64,000 nt of DNA from NCBI RefSeq assembly GCF_003731765.1, contig NZ_MOAL01000004.1:1860001-1924000 (forward strand), read 5' to 3'. The notes beneath the pieces were generated by a model. It had not been told where the DNA came from and searched no databases. It saw nothing but the letters and a program-made list of their open reading frames with translations. The translations under genes were made by a program, and so were the position numbers. The stretch is from Pseudomonas chlororaphis. Lineage in GTDB: Bacteria > Pseudomonadota > Gammaproteobacteria > Pseudomonadales > Pseudomonadaceae. Below, piece by piece: positions 18,344 to 27,433 of this stretch (positions are counted from its first letter, which is position 1; each line of letters starts with the position of its first letter).

Positions 18344-19621
18344 TTGAAATTGCCTCGATATAAGCCGTTAGTGATTGTTTCGAAATTAACCGGCGCCTTG
18401 TTCGGCATGGCTGCGTGGAGCCTGCTGCTGGGCAGCGCCAGCGCCGACCCCGGCGATGCCGCGCTGACCGTGGACCAGGCCCTGGCGGCGGCCTTTGCCC
18501 ACAACCCCGAACTGGCGGCGGCGCAATGGGAGCGGGGAATTGCCGAGGGCGACCGGCAACAGGCCGGGTTACGCCCCAACCCCGAGCTGAGCTGGGAGGC
18601 CGAGGACACCCGGCGCAACTCCCGGACCACCACCCTGACCCTCAGCCAGCCCCTGGAGTTGGGCGGCAAGCGCGGGGCGCGAATCGAGGTGGCCAGCCGC
18701 GCCCAGGAGATTGCCGCGATCGAGTGGGAGCAACAGCGCAACGCCCTGCGCGCCGAGGTGCTCCTGGCGTTTTACAGCGCATCCACGGCCCAGCAGCGGG
18801 TGGCCCTGGCCCGCCAGTCCCTGGCGCTCGCCGAGCGCGGGCTGCAGGTGGCCGATGGGCAGATTCGCGCCGGCAAGTCTTCGCCGGTGGAGGGCACCCG
18901 GGCCCAGGTACAGCACGCCCAGGTGCGCCTGGAGTTGCAGCGGGCCGAACGCGATGCCGCCAACGCCTATCTGCAACTGGCGACAGTCACCGGATCGGCC
19001 CGGCCCGGCTTCAACCGTGTGCAAGAGTCCGCGGGGTCGCTGCCGACGGTGCCGTCCGAGGCATCGCTGCTGCAACGGATCGACGACACCGCCGAACTGC
19101 GCTTGGCGGTGCTGCGCATCGACCAGCGCGAAGCGTCCCTGGGCCTGGAAAAGGCCCAGCACATCCCCGACCTGACCCTGAGCCTAGGCAGCCAATACAG
19201 CGAACTGGAGCGCGAGCGCGTCAACGTCGTGGGCGTGTCCATGCCGCTCCCGCTGTTCAACCGCAACCAGGGCAACGTGCTGGCTGCCGCTCGCCGCGCG
19301 GACCAAGCCCGGGACCAACGCAATGCCACCGCCCTGCGGGTACGCAGCGAGGTGCAAAACGCCCTGCAACAGTGGCAAGCCGCCGAGGCCGAAGTCAGCG
19401 CGTTCCAGCAACGCATCCTGCCGGCCGCGCAAAGCGCCGTGGACACCGCCACCCGGGGCTTTGAAATGGGCAAGTTCAACTTTCTCGACGTCCTGGACGC
19501 GCAGCGCACCTTGATCGGTGCCCGTGGCCAGTACCTGCAGGCCATCGCTGACAACACCGAGGCCTGGGTGCGTATCGAACGGATTTTCGGCGACTTGGGC
19601 CCGCCCGGGCGCCTGCCTTGA
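18344..19621 (+). CDS. czcC: Outer-membrane factor CzcC of the metal efflux pump
   Basis: TolC-like outer-membrane channel of 425 residues with two OEP repeats. The signal peptide runs to about residue 34 (ends GSASA, before DPGDAAL). The DQALAAAFAHNPELAAA start and the later NVVGVSMPLPLFNRNQGN string are typical of CzcC. The reading frame starts with TTG at 18344, with AGGAAG very close upstream. The only in-frame ATG, at 18407, would cut off most of the signal peptide, so TTG is preferred. First gene of czcCBA; it exports Zn, Cd and Co across the outer membrane. Confidence 0.88.
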   Translation: MKLPRYKPLVIVSKLTGALFGMAAWSLLLGSASADPGDAALTVDQALAAAFAHNPELAAAQWERGIAEGDRQQAGLRPNPELSWEAEDTRRNSRTTTLTLSQPLELGGKRGARIEVASRAQEIAAIEWEQQRNALRAEVLLAFYSASTAQQRVALARQSLALAERGLQVADGQIRAGKSSPVEGTRAQVQHAQVRLELQRAERDAANAYLQLATVTGSARPGFNRVQESAGSLPTVPSEASLLQRIDDTAELRLAVLRIDQREASLGLEKAQHIPDLTLSLGSQYSELERERVNVVGVSMPLPLFNRNQGNVLAAARRADQARDQRNATALRVRSEVQNALQQWQAAEAEVSAFQQRILPAAQSAVDTATRGFEMGKFNFLDVLDAQRTLIGARGQYLQAIADNTEAWVRIERIFGDLGPPGRLP

Positions 19622-19694
19622 GCGGCTTCTAACCGATTTTTTTGTGCTCGCCGCGCCCTCCCTGAACAGGGCAGGCGTGGCTTAGGGAGTTTTC

Positions 19695-20921
19695 ATGAAT
19701 AACACACAGATTCTGTCCCGGGCCTGGGTTCTGGCCTTGGGCATCGGCTTGGGCGGCTTGGGCGCTTTCGGCGCCAGCAGTTGGCTGGGCAGTTCCGCCG
19801 GAGCGGCCCATGCCGAGCAGTCGGCAGCCTCGGAAGACGGTCATGGTCACGAAGAGGAGGCCGGCGCCGAACATGACGAAGCGCCGGCCGAGGAGGGTCT
19901 CTTGACCCTTAGCGAGGCGCAGATCCAGGCGGCAGGCATCCAACTGGTGGCGGCCGCGCCCCAGGCAATCGGCCGTTCACTGGTGTTTCCCGCGCAGGTG
20001 GGGTTCGACGAAGATCGCACCAGCCATGTGGTGCCCCGGGTGCCCGGGGTGGTGGAGGCGGTGCGAGTGGACCTTGGCCAATGGGTGAAAAAGGGCCAGG
20101 TATTGGCGGTGATTGCCAGCCAGCAAATCTCTGACCAGCGCAGCGAACAGGCGGCCGCCCAACGCCGATTGGAATTGGCCCGCAGCACCTATGAACGTGA
20201 GCGGCAGTTATGGCAGGAGCGGATTTCCGCCGAGCAGGATTTCCTCCAGGCGCGCCAGGCCCTGCAAGACGCGGAAATCGCCCTGGACAATGCCCGGCAA
20301 AAAGTCAGCGCCGTGAGTGGCAATGCCCAGGCCAGCGGGGGCAACCGCTATGAACTACGGGCCCCCTTCGACGGCGTGGTGGTGGAAAAACACCTGGCCC
20401 TGGGGGAGGTGGTCAGCGAAAGCAGCAATGCCTTTACCTTGTCCGACCTGTCACGGGTCTGGGTGACTTTTGGTGTAGCGCCCAAGGACCTGGAGCAGGT
20501 TCGGGTGGGCAGGGCGGTCACCGTCAGCGCCACCGAACTGAATAGCGAAGCCAGTGGCAGTGTGGCCTACGTCGGCAGCTTGCTCGGCGAGCAGACCCGC
20601 GCGGCCACCGTCCGCGTGGCCCTGGACAACCCCCAGGGTGCGTGGCGTCCCGGCCTGTTCGTTAGCGTCAAGGTGGCCATCGACCGCCAGCAGGTCGCGG
20701 TCAGCGTGCCCGAAGCGGCGCTGCACAGCGTCGAGGACCGACCCACGGTGTTCGTGCGCAGCGCCGAGGGGTTTCGCGCCACGCCGGTGCAGACCGGGCG
20801 CCGCGCCGACGGCCTGGTGGAAATCACCCAGGGCTTGCCGGCCGGCACCCAAATCGCCAGCGCCGGCAGCTTCATCCTCAAGTCGGAACTGGGCAAAGCC
20901 TCGGCCCAACACGCCCATTGA
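19695..20921 (+). CDS. czcB: Periplasmic adaptor CzcB with His/Glu-rich metal region
   Basis: Membrane-fusion protein of 408 residues with an N-terminal membrane anchor (VLALGIGLGGLGAFGASSWLG). It is followed at about residues 46-66 by an acidic, histidine-rich stretch (EDGHGHEEEAGAEHDEAP) likely to bind metal. The lipoyl and alpha-hairpin halves flank FAQVGFDEDR..HVVPRVPGVVEAVRVDLGQWVKKGQ and ELRAPFDGVVVEKHLALGEVV. It bridges CzcA and CzcC. The spacing of 73 bases after czcC and 24 before czcA fits one operon. Confidence 0.92.
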   Translation: MNNTQILSRAWVLALGIGLGGLGAFGASSWLGSSAGAAHAEQSAASEDGHGHEEEAGAEHDEAPAEEGLLTLSEAQIQAAGIQLVAAAPQAIGRSLVFPAQVGFDEDRTSHVVPRVPGVVEAVRVDLGQWVKKGQVLAVIASQQISDQRSEQAAAQRRLELARSTYERERQLWQERISAEQDFLQARQALQDAEIALDNARQKVSAVSGNAQASGGNRYELRAPFDGVVVEKHLALGEVVSESSNAFTLSDLSRVWVTFGVAPKDLEQVRVGRAVTVSATELNSEASGSVAYVGSLLGEQTRAATVRVALDNPQGAWRPGLFVSVKVAIDRQQVAVSVPEAALHSVEDRPTVFVRSAEGFRATPVQTGRRADGLVEITQGLPAGTQIASAGSFILKSELGKASAQHAH

Positions 20922-20945
20922 TTTGCCCTTCGCGAGACGTCCCTC

Positions 20946-23900
20946 ATGTTCGAACGATTGATTCAATTTGCCATCGAGCAGCGCATCATTGTGCTGCTGG
21001 CGGTGTTGCTGATGGCCGGGCTGGGGATCGCCAGCTACCAGAAGCTGCCGATCGATGCCGTGCCCGACATCACCAACGTCCAGGTGCAGATCAACACCGG
21101 CGCCGCCGGTTTCTCACCCCTGGAAACCGAGCAACGCATCACCTTTGCGATCGAGACCGCCATGGCCGGCCTGCCGGCGCTGGAGCAGACCCGCTCACTG
21201 TCGCGCTCCGGGTTGTCCCAGGTGACGGTGATCTTCAAGGAAGGCACCGACCTGTTCTTCGCCCGCCAGTTGGTCAATGAACGGTTGCAGAGCGCCAAGT
21301 CGCAATTGCCGCCCGGGATCGAGCCCAGCCTGGGGCCGATTTCCACCGGCCTGGGGGAAATTTTCCTCTGGACCGTGGAAGCCAGCGACGGCGCCCTCAA
21401 GGACAACGGCCAGCCCTACAACGCCACCGACCTGCGGGAGATCCAGGACTGGATCATCAAGCCGCAGTTGCGCAACGTGCCGGGGGTCGCGGAGATCAAC
21501 ACCATTGGCGGTTTTGCCAAGGAGTACCAGATTGCCCCCGATCCCAAGCGCCTGGCGGCCTACAAGCTGACCCTGGCCGACCTGATCACCGCGCTAGAAC
21601 GCAACAACGCCAACATCGGCGCCGGTTACATCGAGCGCAACGGCGAACAACTGCTGATCCGTGCCCCCGGCCAACTGGCCAGCCCCGAGGACATCGCCAA
21701 TATCGTCATGGCCAATGTCGACGGCACGCCGATCCGGGTGAAAAACGTCGCCAGCGTCGACATCGGCCGTGAACTGCGCACCGGCGCCGCCACCGAGAAC
21801 GGTCGCGAAGTGGTGTTGGGCACGGTGTTCATGCTGATTGGCGAGAACAGCCGCACGGTCTCGCTGGCCGTGGCCAACAAGCTGGAACAGATCAACCGCA
21901 CGCTGCCCAACGGGGTGACGGCGGTGACGGTGTATGACCGTACCCACCTGGTGGACAAGGCCATCGCCACGGTGAAGAAAAACCTGGTGGAGGGGGCGAT
22001 CCTGGTGATCGTCATTCTCTTCCTGTTCCTGGGCAACATCCGCGCGGCGCTGATTACCGCCATGGTCATTCCGCTGTCCATGCTGTTCACCTTCACCGGC
22101 ATGTTCAGCAACAAGGTCAGTGCCAACCTGATGAGCCTGGGTGCCCTGGACTTCGGGATCATCGTCGACGGCGCGGTGGTGATCGTGGAAAACGCCATCC
22201 GCCGCCTGGCCCATGCCCAGAAGCATCACGGGCGCATGCTCAGCCGCTCGGAACGCCTGCACGAAGTCTTTGCCGCCGCCCGGGAAGCCCGGCGGCCGCT
22301 GATCTTTGGCCAGTTGATCATCATGGTGGTGTACCTGCCGATCTTTGCCCTCACCGGGGTCGAGGGCAAAATGTTCCACCCCATGGCCTTCACCGTGGTC
22401 ATCGCCTTGCTCGGCGCCATGCTGCTGTCGGTAACCTTCGTGCCGGCCGCCCTGGCGCTGTTTGTCACCGGCAAGGTCAAGGAAGAAGAGGGGCGGGTCA
22501 TGGGCGCAGCACGGCGCTGCTATGCCCCGGCGCTGGGCTGGGTCATGGGCCATCGGGCCCTGGCGTTTGTCGGCGCATTGCTGATGATCGGCGCCAGCCT
22601 CGGCGTGGCCGGGCGCATGGGCAGCGAGTTTGTGCCCAGCCTCAGTGAAGGGGACTTTGCCTTGCAGGCCCTGCGCGTGCCGGGCACCAGCCTGAGCCAG
22701 TCGGTGGACATGCAACAGCGCCTGGAACAGCAACTGCTGCAACAGGTGCCGGAAGTGCAGCGGGTGTTTGCCCGCACCGGCACCGCGGAAATCGCCTCCG
22801 ACCCGATGCCGCCCAATGCCTCTGACAGCTACGTGATGCTCAAACCCCGGGAGCAGTGGCCGGACCCGGATAAATCCCGTGAAACCCTGATGGCCAATAT
22901 CCAGCAGGCCACCGCACAGTTGCCAGGCAGCAACTACGAACTGTCGCAACCCATCCAACTGCGCTTCAACGAGCTGATTTCCGGAGTGCGCAGCGACGTT
23001 GCGGTCAAGGTCTTTGGCGATGACATGGCGGTGCTCAACCGCACGGCGCAGAGCATTGCCAGCACCTTGCAGGGCGTCAACGGCGCGACGGAGGTCAAGG
23101 TCGAGCAAACCACCGGGCTGCCGGTGCTGACCATCAACATCGATCGCGACCAGGCGGCCCGTTACGGGCTGAACGTCGGTGATGTGCAAGACACCATCGC
23201 TGTGGCCCTGGGCGGACGCCAGGCCGGCACCCTGTACGAAGGGGACCGGCGCTTCGCCATGGTGGTGCGCCTGCCCGAGGCCATGCGCCAGGACGTCGAG
23301 GGCTTGGGGCAGCTGCTGATACCGGTGCCGGCCCTGGCCGGTGGCGACGCCGGGCAGATCGGCTTTATCCCTCTGGCCACCGTGGCCAGCCTCGACCTGG
23401 TCATGGGCCCCAATCAGGTCAGCCGGGAAAACGGCAAGCGCCTGGTGATCGTCAGCGCCAACGTGCGCGGGCGCGATATCGGCTCCTTCGTCGAAGAGGC
23501 CAGCCAGCGCCTCGACAGTCAGGTACAGATCCCCGCCGGTTACTGGACCCTTTGGGGCGGCCAGTTCGAACAACTGCAATCGGCGGCCAAGCGCCTGCAG
23601 ATCGTGGTGCCGGTGGCCTTGCTGCTGGTGTTCGCCTTGCTGTTCATGATGTTCAACAACCTCAAGGATGGTCTGCTGGTGTTTACCGGCATTCCCTTCG
23701 CCTTGACCGGCGGGGTCATGGCCCTGTGGCTGCGGGACATCCCCTTGTCGATCTCCGCGGGGGTCGGCTTTATTGCCCTGTCCGGCGTGGCGGTGCTCAA
23801 CGGCCTGGTGATGATTGCCTTTATCCGCAACCTGCGTGAACAAGGGCGCAGCCTGGACGTGGCGATCCATGAAGGCGCCTTGACCCGCCTGCGGCCGGTA

Positions 23901-24104
23901 CTGATGACCGCGCTGGTGGCGTCCCTGGGCTTTGTGCCCATGGCCCTGGCCACCGGCACCGGCGCCGAAGTGCAACGGCCCCTGGCCACCGTGGTGATTG
24001 GCGGCATCCTGTCGTCCACGGCCCTGACCCTGTTGATCCTGCCGGCGCTGTATCACTGGGCCCACCGACGCGAAGAGGAGCCCCTGGCGCAGACTGCCGA
24101 TTAA
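20946..24104 (+). CDS. czcA: RND heavy-metal efflux pump CzcA
   Basis: Inner-membrane proton-driven pump of 1052 residues, full length for the HME-RND family. The duplicated RND fold has helix 1 (IIVLLAVLLMAGLG) and the diagnostic helix-4 motif LDFGIIVDGAVVIVENAIRRL; DFGI.VDG with this arrangement marks Zn/Co/Cd (Czc-type) instead of Cu/Ag pumps. The second half repeats the layout around LFMMFNNLKDGLLVFTGIPFALTGGV. It works with CzcB and CzcC to expel divalent metals from the periplasm or cytoplasm. Followed 22 bases later by a strong terminator. Confidence 0.93.
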   Translation: MFERLIQFAIEQRIIVLLAVLLMAGLGIASYQKLPIDAVPDITNVQVQINTGAAGFSPLETEQRITFAIETAMAGLPALEQTRSLSRSGLSQVTVIFKEGTDLFFARQLVNERLQSAKSQLPPGIEPSLGPISTGLGEIFLWTVEASDGALKDNGQPYNATDLREIQDWIIKPQLRNVPGVAEINTIGGFAKEYQIAPDPKRLAAYKLTLADLITALERNNANIGAGYIERNGEQLLIRAPGQLASPEDIANIVMANVDGTPIRVKNVASVDIGRELRTGAATENGREVVLGTVFMLIGENSRTVSLAVANKLEQINRTLPNGVTAVTVYDRTHLVDKAIATVKKNLVEGAILVIVILFLFLGNIRAALITAMVIPLSMLFTFTGMFSNKVSANLMSLGALDFGIIVDGAVVIVENAIRRLAHAQKHHGRMLSRSERLHEVFAAAREARRPLIFGQLIIMVVYLPIFALTGVEGKMFHPMAFTVVIALLGAMLLSVTFVPAALALFVTGKVKEEEGRVMGAARRCYAPALGWVMGHRALAFVGALLMIGASLGVAGRMGSEFVPSLSEGDFALQALRVPGTSLSQSVDMQQRLEQQLLQQVPEVQRVFARTGTAEIASDPMPPNASDSYVMLKPREQWPDPDKSRETLMANIQQATAQLPGSNYELSQPIQLRFNELISGVRSDVAVKVFGDDMAVLNRTAQSIASTLQGVNGATEVKVEQTTGLPVLTINIDRDQAARYGLNVGDVQDTIAVALGGRQAGTLYEGDRRFAMVVRLPEAMRQDVEGLGQLLIPVPALAGGDAGQIGFIPLATVASLDLVMGPNQVSRENGKRLVIVSANVRGRDIGSFVEEASQRLDSQVQIPAGYWTLWGGQFEQLQSAAKRLQIVVPVALLLVFALLFMMFNNLKDGLLVFTGIPFALTGGVMALWLRDIPLSISAGVGFIALSGVAVLNGLVMIAFIRNLREQGRSLDVAIHEGALTRLRPVLMTALVASLGFVPMALATGTGAEVQRPLATVVIGGILSSTALTLLILPALYHWAHRREEEPLAQTAD

Positions 24105-24126
24105 GGCTGACACCGCTGCACCCGGA

Positions 24127-24158
24127 GCCCGCTGGCGAAGCTGCCAGCGGGCTTTTTT
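24127..24158 (+). terminator. Rho-independent terminator of czcCBA
   Basis: Perfect 10-bp stem GCCCGCTGGC / GCCAGCGGGC with a six-base loop, followed by six T residues. Confidence 0.9.
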
Positions 24159-24296
24159 GTGCCTGGGTTTCACCTTGCTGATCGCCGTGGTCAGCGGGTA
24201 CTGCCGGTGAAGGCCCTGCGCTCTGAGGCCATGCAACGTGAAGTTCTAGGTGCAGTGCTCGGGCTGGCCGATCACCACGACCGACAAATCCCGGGC

Positions 24297-24321
24297 AAAA
24301 AAAGGCGCCCCACAGGGCGCC
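24297..24321 (-). terminator. Rho-independent terminator of the small exported protein gene
   Basis: Read on the minus strand: GGGCGCC, four-base loop, GGCGCCC followed by seven T residues (the A-run 24297-24303 on the plus strand). It lies 70 bases past the stop of the 72-residue gene. Confidence 0.85.
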
Positions 24322-24391
24322 CTAAAAATTCACCTTTTTCCAAAGGAGCCAATCAGCTACCAAAGGTGAATGACGACAGCTCGGTAAGGCC

Positions 24392-24610
24392 TCAACCCTC
24401 GGACTTGTTACCGGACTGGATCGACTCGTCGTTCTCGGCCTGGGCCGTGGCTTCAATGCCGGGCGCGGTCTGTTCGGCGCCATGAATCTGTGCCTGGCGA
24501 AGTTGGAACTGGGCCAGGTATTCCTGAGCGCGTTCGCTGCCACCCTCGGCCAGGGCGGTGTTGGCGGTGAAGATAAAAAGGCCGGCAAAAACAAGTTTGG
24601 AAAGTTTCAT
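24392..24610 (-). CDS. Small exported PtrA-like protein
   Basis: Protein of 72 residues with a clear signal peptide (MKLSKLVFAGLFIFTANTALA) and a mature part of about 50 residues rich in Gln and Glu (EGGSERAQEYLAQFQLRQAQIHGAEQ). The mature start resembles small metal-induced periplasmic proteins of Pseudomonas annotated as PtrA N-terminal-domain proteins; PtrA itself is a copper-induced repressor of type III secretion. The gene has a good -10 box (TATAAT complementary to 24682-24687), the operator-like block shared with czcC and oprD just upstream, and its own terminator. Metal-responsive expression is therefore likely; the molecular role is unknown. Confidence 0.75.
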   Translation of the reverse strand: MKLSKLVFAGLFIFTANTALAEGGSERAQEYLAQFQLRQAQIHGAEQTAPGIEATAQAENDESIQSGNKSEG

Positions 24611-24699
24611 AAGGGCAGTCTCTTTTAATCGGAGAGGGCGTTTCAGTTATTTAACTAACTGCAACTTTCGAGTACCGGCCAATTATAAAAAACCGAAAC

Positions 24700-24730
24700 T
24701 AACGCGAGGATGATGGGCTTATTACATTCC
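24700..24730 (-). promoter_or_regulatory. Candidate CzcR-type operator of the PtrA-like gene
   Basis: On the minus strand it reads GGAATGTAATAAG, then CATCATCCTCGCGTTA. It is placed so that TCCTCG sits at the -35 position, 17 bases before a consensus TATAAT (24682-24687). It matches the blocks at 18262-18295 and 26242-26272. Confidence 0.55.
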
Positions 24731-24751
24731 TGACATTATTCAGCGCCAGGC

Positions 24752-24789
24752 AAAAAAAAGAGCCGGGGCACACAGGTGCTCCGGCTCTT
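24752..24789 (-). terminator. Bidirectional terminator next to oprD
   Basis: Stem AAGAGCCGG-GGCAC paired with GTGCT-CCGGCTCTT, flanked by an A-run on the left (24752-24759) and a T-run on the right (24788 onward), so it has a T-run on either strand. It lies 14 bases past the oprD stop. Confidence 0.85.
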
Positions 24790-24802
24790 TTTTGTCAGCG
24801 GG

Positions 24803-26128
24803 TCAAAGCAGGCTCAGGGGGTATTCGACAATCAGCCGCACTTCGTCCAGGTCCGACTCGAACGCCGTGGCCCGGGTGGTGGCCTGGCGCACGCGCAACG
24901 ACAGGTCCTTGAGGGAGCCGGCCTGCACCACGTACTTGGCCTCGATATTGCGCTCCCAGCGGTGCTGGCCGGTCAACGGATTGCCGGCGGCATCACGGCG
25001 CATGTACACGCTGTTGGCGTTGGAGTAATCGGCACCGCTGCCGCGGCCATAGCGGGTCATGAACGACAGCCCCGGCACGCCGAAACTGGCCATGTCGAGG
25101 TCATAGCGCAGCATCCATGAGCGCTCCTTGGGGGAGTTGAAGTCGCTGTACTGGATCGAGTTGTCGAGGAAGATCGAGTCTGACTGGCGCAAGTAATCGA
25201 AGTCATCGTCGCCATTGTTGCGCTGGTGAGAAAGGGCCAGGCTGTGGGCGCCGAACTTGACCCCGGCCTTGCCGCTCCAGATCGAGTTATTGAAACTTCC
25301 CAGCAACTGTTTGCCTTCGTCCACGGCCTTGTAATAGTTCAGGCCGCCAAACAGCGACAGGCCTTCCGAGAGTGGGTAGGTCCAGGTATTGCCGGCGTAG
25401 TACTGGTTCCAGGCGTCTTTCAAACGGCTGCTGTAGAGGCTGAACCCGAGGTTGTCGTTAAGGCTGTAGTCGCCACCGAAGTAGCCGATCCACGGCGAGT
25501 TGACCGGGCCACCGTAGAACGTCACGAAGTTGTCCCGTGGGTTGCTCGACACCGGCTGGCTCATGGCGTGCAAGCGGCCGCCCTGGAGGCTCAGGCCGCT
25601 GATGCTGGTGTTGGTGGCCGTGACCCCGCGAAAACTTTCCGGCAACAGCCGCGAATCGCCCGCGGCCACCACCGGCGTGGCGGGGAACACATCCCCGACC
25701 TTGACCACGGTGTCCAGGGCACGGACTTTCACCGCGCCACCGGCCTTGCTGTACTCATCCCGGGCTTCGCCGTCGCGATTGACCGGTAGCACGTCGAATG
25801 AGCTGCGACCGCCATTGCGGCCATCGCCGGTGTCGAGTTTCAGCCCGAGCATGGCGAAGGCGTCCACCCCGACGCCGACGCTGCCCTGGGTGAAACCGGA
25901 CTCGAACTTGCCGATCAAGCCGTGGGCCCAGGCTTCCGAGTAACCATTGCCGGTGGGGCTGGATTCGCCATTGCGGTGATCGCGGTTGAAGTAAAAGTTC
26001 CGGTTGAGCAAGGTCAGGCTGCTGCCCTCGATAAAGCCCTCGGCGGCTTCTTGCGCCACCCCCAGGGAGGGCCCGGAACTGACCAGCGTGGCCAGGGCGG
26101 CCAAGGTGAGTTTTTTGTGTTTGATCAT
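24803..26128 (-). CDS. OprD-family outer-membrane porin
   Basis: Porin of 441 residues with a signal peptide (MIKHKKLTLAALATLVSSGPSLGVAQ) and the OprD start GFIEGSSLTLLNRNFYFNRDHR. Later family strings are YSEAWAHGLIGKFESGFTQGSVGVGVDAFAMLGLKLDTG, SRLLPESFRGV and a C-terminal strand ending DEVRLIVEYPLSLL. Such 18-strand channels admit specific small organic acids, amino acids or peptides. I chose 26128 because AAGGAGC lies 7 bases upstream; the longer frame to 26233 runs across the promoter. Its promoter carries the block shared with czcC. In P. aeruginosa CzcR lowers oprD expression, so metal control of this porin is plausible here. Confidence 0.88.
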   Translation of the reverse strand: MIKHKKLTLAALATLVSSGPSLGVAQEAAEGFIEGSSLTLLNRNFYFNRDHRNGESSPTGNGYSEAWAHGLIGKFESGFTQGSVGVGVDAFAMLGLKLDTGDGRNGGRSSFDVLPVNRDGEARDEYSKAGGAVKVRALDTVVKVGDVFPATPVVAAGDSRLLPESFRGVTATNTSISGLSLQGGRLHAMSQPVSSNPRDNFVTFYGGPVNSPWIGYFGGDYSLNDNLGFSLYSSRLKDAWNQYYAGNTWTYPLSEGLSLFGGLNYYKAVDEGKQLLGSFNNSIWSGKAGVKFGAHSLALSHQRNNGDDDFDYLRQSDSIFLDNSIQYSDFNSPKERSWMLRYDLDMASFGVPGLSFMTRYGRGSGADYSNANSVYMRRDAAGNPLTGQHRWERNIEAKYVVQAGSLKDLSLRVRQATTRATAFESDLDEVRLIVEYPLSLL

Positions 26129-26241
26129 CAATCGCTCCTTAAGGTCGGCAGAACGGAACAGCGTCTTCGGCTTGGGTCTTATTGTTCCCAGGCAGGGCAA
26201 AGCCCGCCTCGGTGCCGAGCGACATCGTTGCAACCTGGAGA

Positions 26242-26272
26242 TAACGCGAGGGTGATCAGCTCATTACAATTC
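26242..26272 (-). promoter_or_regulatory. Candidate CzcR-type operator of oprD
   Basis: On the minus strand it reads AGAATTGTAATGAG, then GATCACCCTCGCGTTAT. It matches 24700-24730 and 18262-18295 in the same order and spacing. It is about 115 bases upstream of the oprD start. Confidence 0.55.
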
Positions 26273-26275
26273 TGC

Positions 26276-26299
26276 AAGAAAGCCCCTGTCGGCAGGGGC
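26276..26299 (-). terminator. Terminator of the LysR gene
   Basis: Read on the minus strand: GCCCCTG, four-base loop, CAGGGGC, then TTTCTT. It starts 12 bases beyond the lysR stop codon. Confidence 0.7.
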
Positions 26300-26310
26300 G
26301 ATCGGAGGGG

Positions 26311-27225
26311 TTACGACGGTGCCGGCGTGTCGGCCAGCAACCCTTGCTTGATCCACTCGTACAGGCCATGCCCGGCCGCCGAGAGTTCGCTGCCGACCCG
26401 ACGGCACAGGTAGTACTGGCGGCCATCGTCCACCGGCAGGTCGAACAGCTTGACCAACTCGCCACTGGCCACGTGGGGCGCGACCAGGGGCTCGCGCAGC
26501 AGCGAGCAGCCGAGGCCGGTGAGGGTGGCGGTCAGGGCCAGTTGGCCATCTTCCAGCAGCAACCCGTTGAGGGCGCCGCCGTGCTGCACGTCGGCCGCCT
26601 GGAACCATTGGCCCCAGGTGCCGCGCTCTTCATCGTGGAGCAGGGGCAGGTCAGCCAGCGCCTGGGGTGAATCGATGGGCCCGTGGCGCTCCAGAAAGGC
26701 CCGGCTGCAATAGGGGCGGACGGCGCCGGACATCAGCGGCTCGCTGTGGTAGCCAGGCCAGTGCCCGGTGCCGAAACGGATCGACAGTTCCGCCGCGTCG
26801 CTGGGGTAGCTGCGGTGGTTGGCGTAGGTGATGTTGATGTCCAGCTCCGGCTGGTCGCGCAAGAACTCGGCGAGCCGGGGGATAAACAGGTTGATCCCGA
26901 ACAGCGGGATCAGGCTGATGGTGATTTGCCGCGTGGCACTCTTTTCCCGCACGTGCTCGGTGGCGCTGCGCAGCACCGCAAAGGCCGAGCGAATGGCGCG
27001 GTAATACTCGCGGCCTTCCTCGGTGAGAATCAGGTTGCGGCCCTGGCGCAAGGTCAGGGGTTGCTGCAGAAAGCTCTCCAGCAGGTGCAATTGATGACTC
27101 ACCGCCGAAGGCGATACATCCAACTCGCGAGCGGCCGCATTGACACCGCCATGGCGGGCAAAGGCTTCGAAGGTGCGCACGGCACGCAGGGGAGGGTCAT
27201 TGGCTAACTGTTCTAAATTATTCAT
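26311..27225 (-). CDS. LysR-family regulator (GcvA-like), probable control of the ABC importer operon
   Basis: Regulator of 304 residues. The N-terminal winged helix is LRAVRTFEAFARHGGVNAAARELDVSPSAVSHQLHLLESFLQQPLTLRQGR, and the remainder is the periplasmic-binding-like effector domain with the GcvA-group string AELSIRFGTGHWPG. It is divergent from the liv-type operon across 208 AT-rich bases containing a perfect inverted repeat. The expected role is effector-dependent activation or repression of the operon at 27434-34018. Confidence 0.88.
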   Translation of the reverse strand: MNNLEQLANDPPLRAVRTFEAFARHGGVNAAARELDVSPSAVSHQLHLLESFLQQPLTLRQGRNLILTEEGREYYRAIRSAFAVLRSATEHVREKSATRQITISLIPLFGINLFIPRLAEFLRDQPELDINITYANHRSYPSDAAELSIRFGTGHWPGYHSEPLMSGAVRPYCSRAFLERHGPIDSPQALADLPLLHDEERGTWGQWFQAADVQHGGALNGLLLEDGQLALTATLTGLGCSLLREPLVAPHVASGELVKLFDLPVDDGRQYYLCRRVGSELSAAGHGLYEWIKQGLLADTPAPS

Positions 27226-27268
27226 GTGTTGAATTAAACACTAAGCAAAAACACAAATAAAGCGCGGT

Positions 27269-27290
27269 AAATGCCGGATTTAAGGCATTT
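27269..27290. promoter_or_regulatory. Inverted repeat in lysR-ABC operon intergenic region
   Basis: Perfect arms AAATGCC and GGCATTT separated by eight bases, within an unusually AT-rich stretch (27226-27360). Position midway between the divergent genes suggests a LysR binding site; not otherwise recognised. Confidence 0.45.
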
Positions 27291-27433
27291 ATGCCCTGTT
27301 TATTATTTCGAATAACCATATGAAATTCTGATATTTGATAAAAACAGAATAAAAACTTAGTGTGCCGCGTTCTTCAGGTCCGGCCGGCGCCTTGTGCAGT
27401 CCGGCCCTTTGTACGCGGGGTCGATGGTCTTCC

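Noticed and set aside
21594..24236. Very long open frame (880 codons) antisense to czcA
   Set aside because: It is rich in Gln, His and Gly, as expected from the reverse complement of a GC-rich gene, and shows no domain. The opposite strand is a full-length CzcA.
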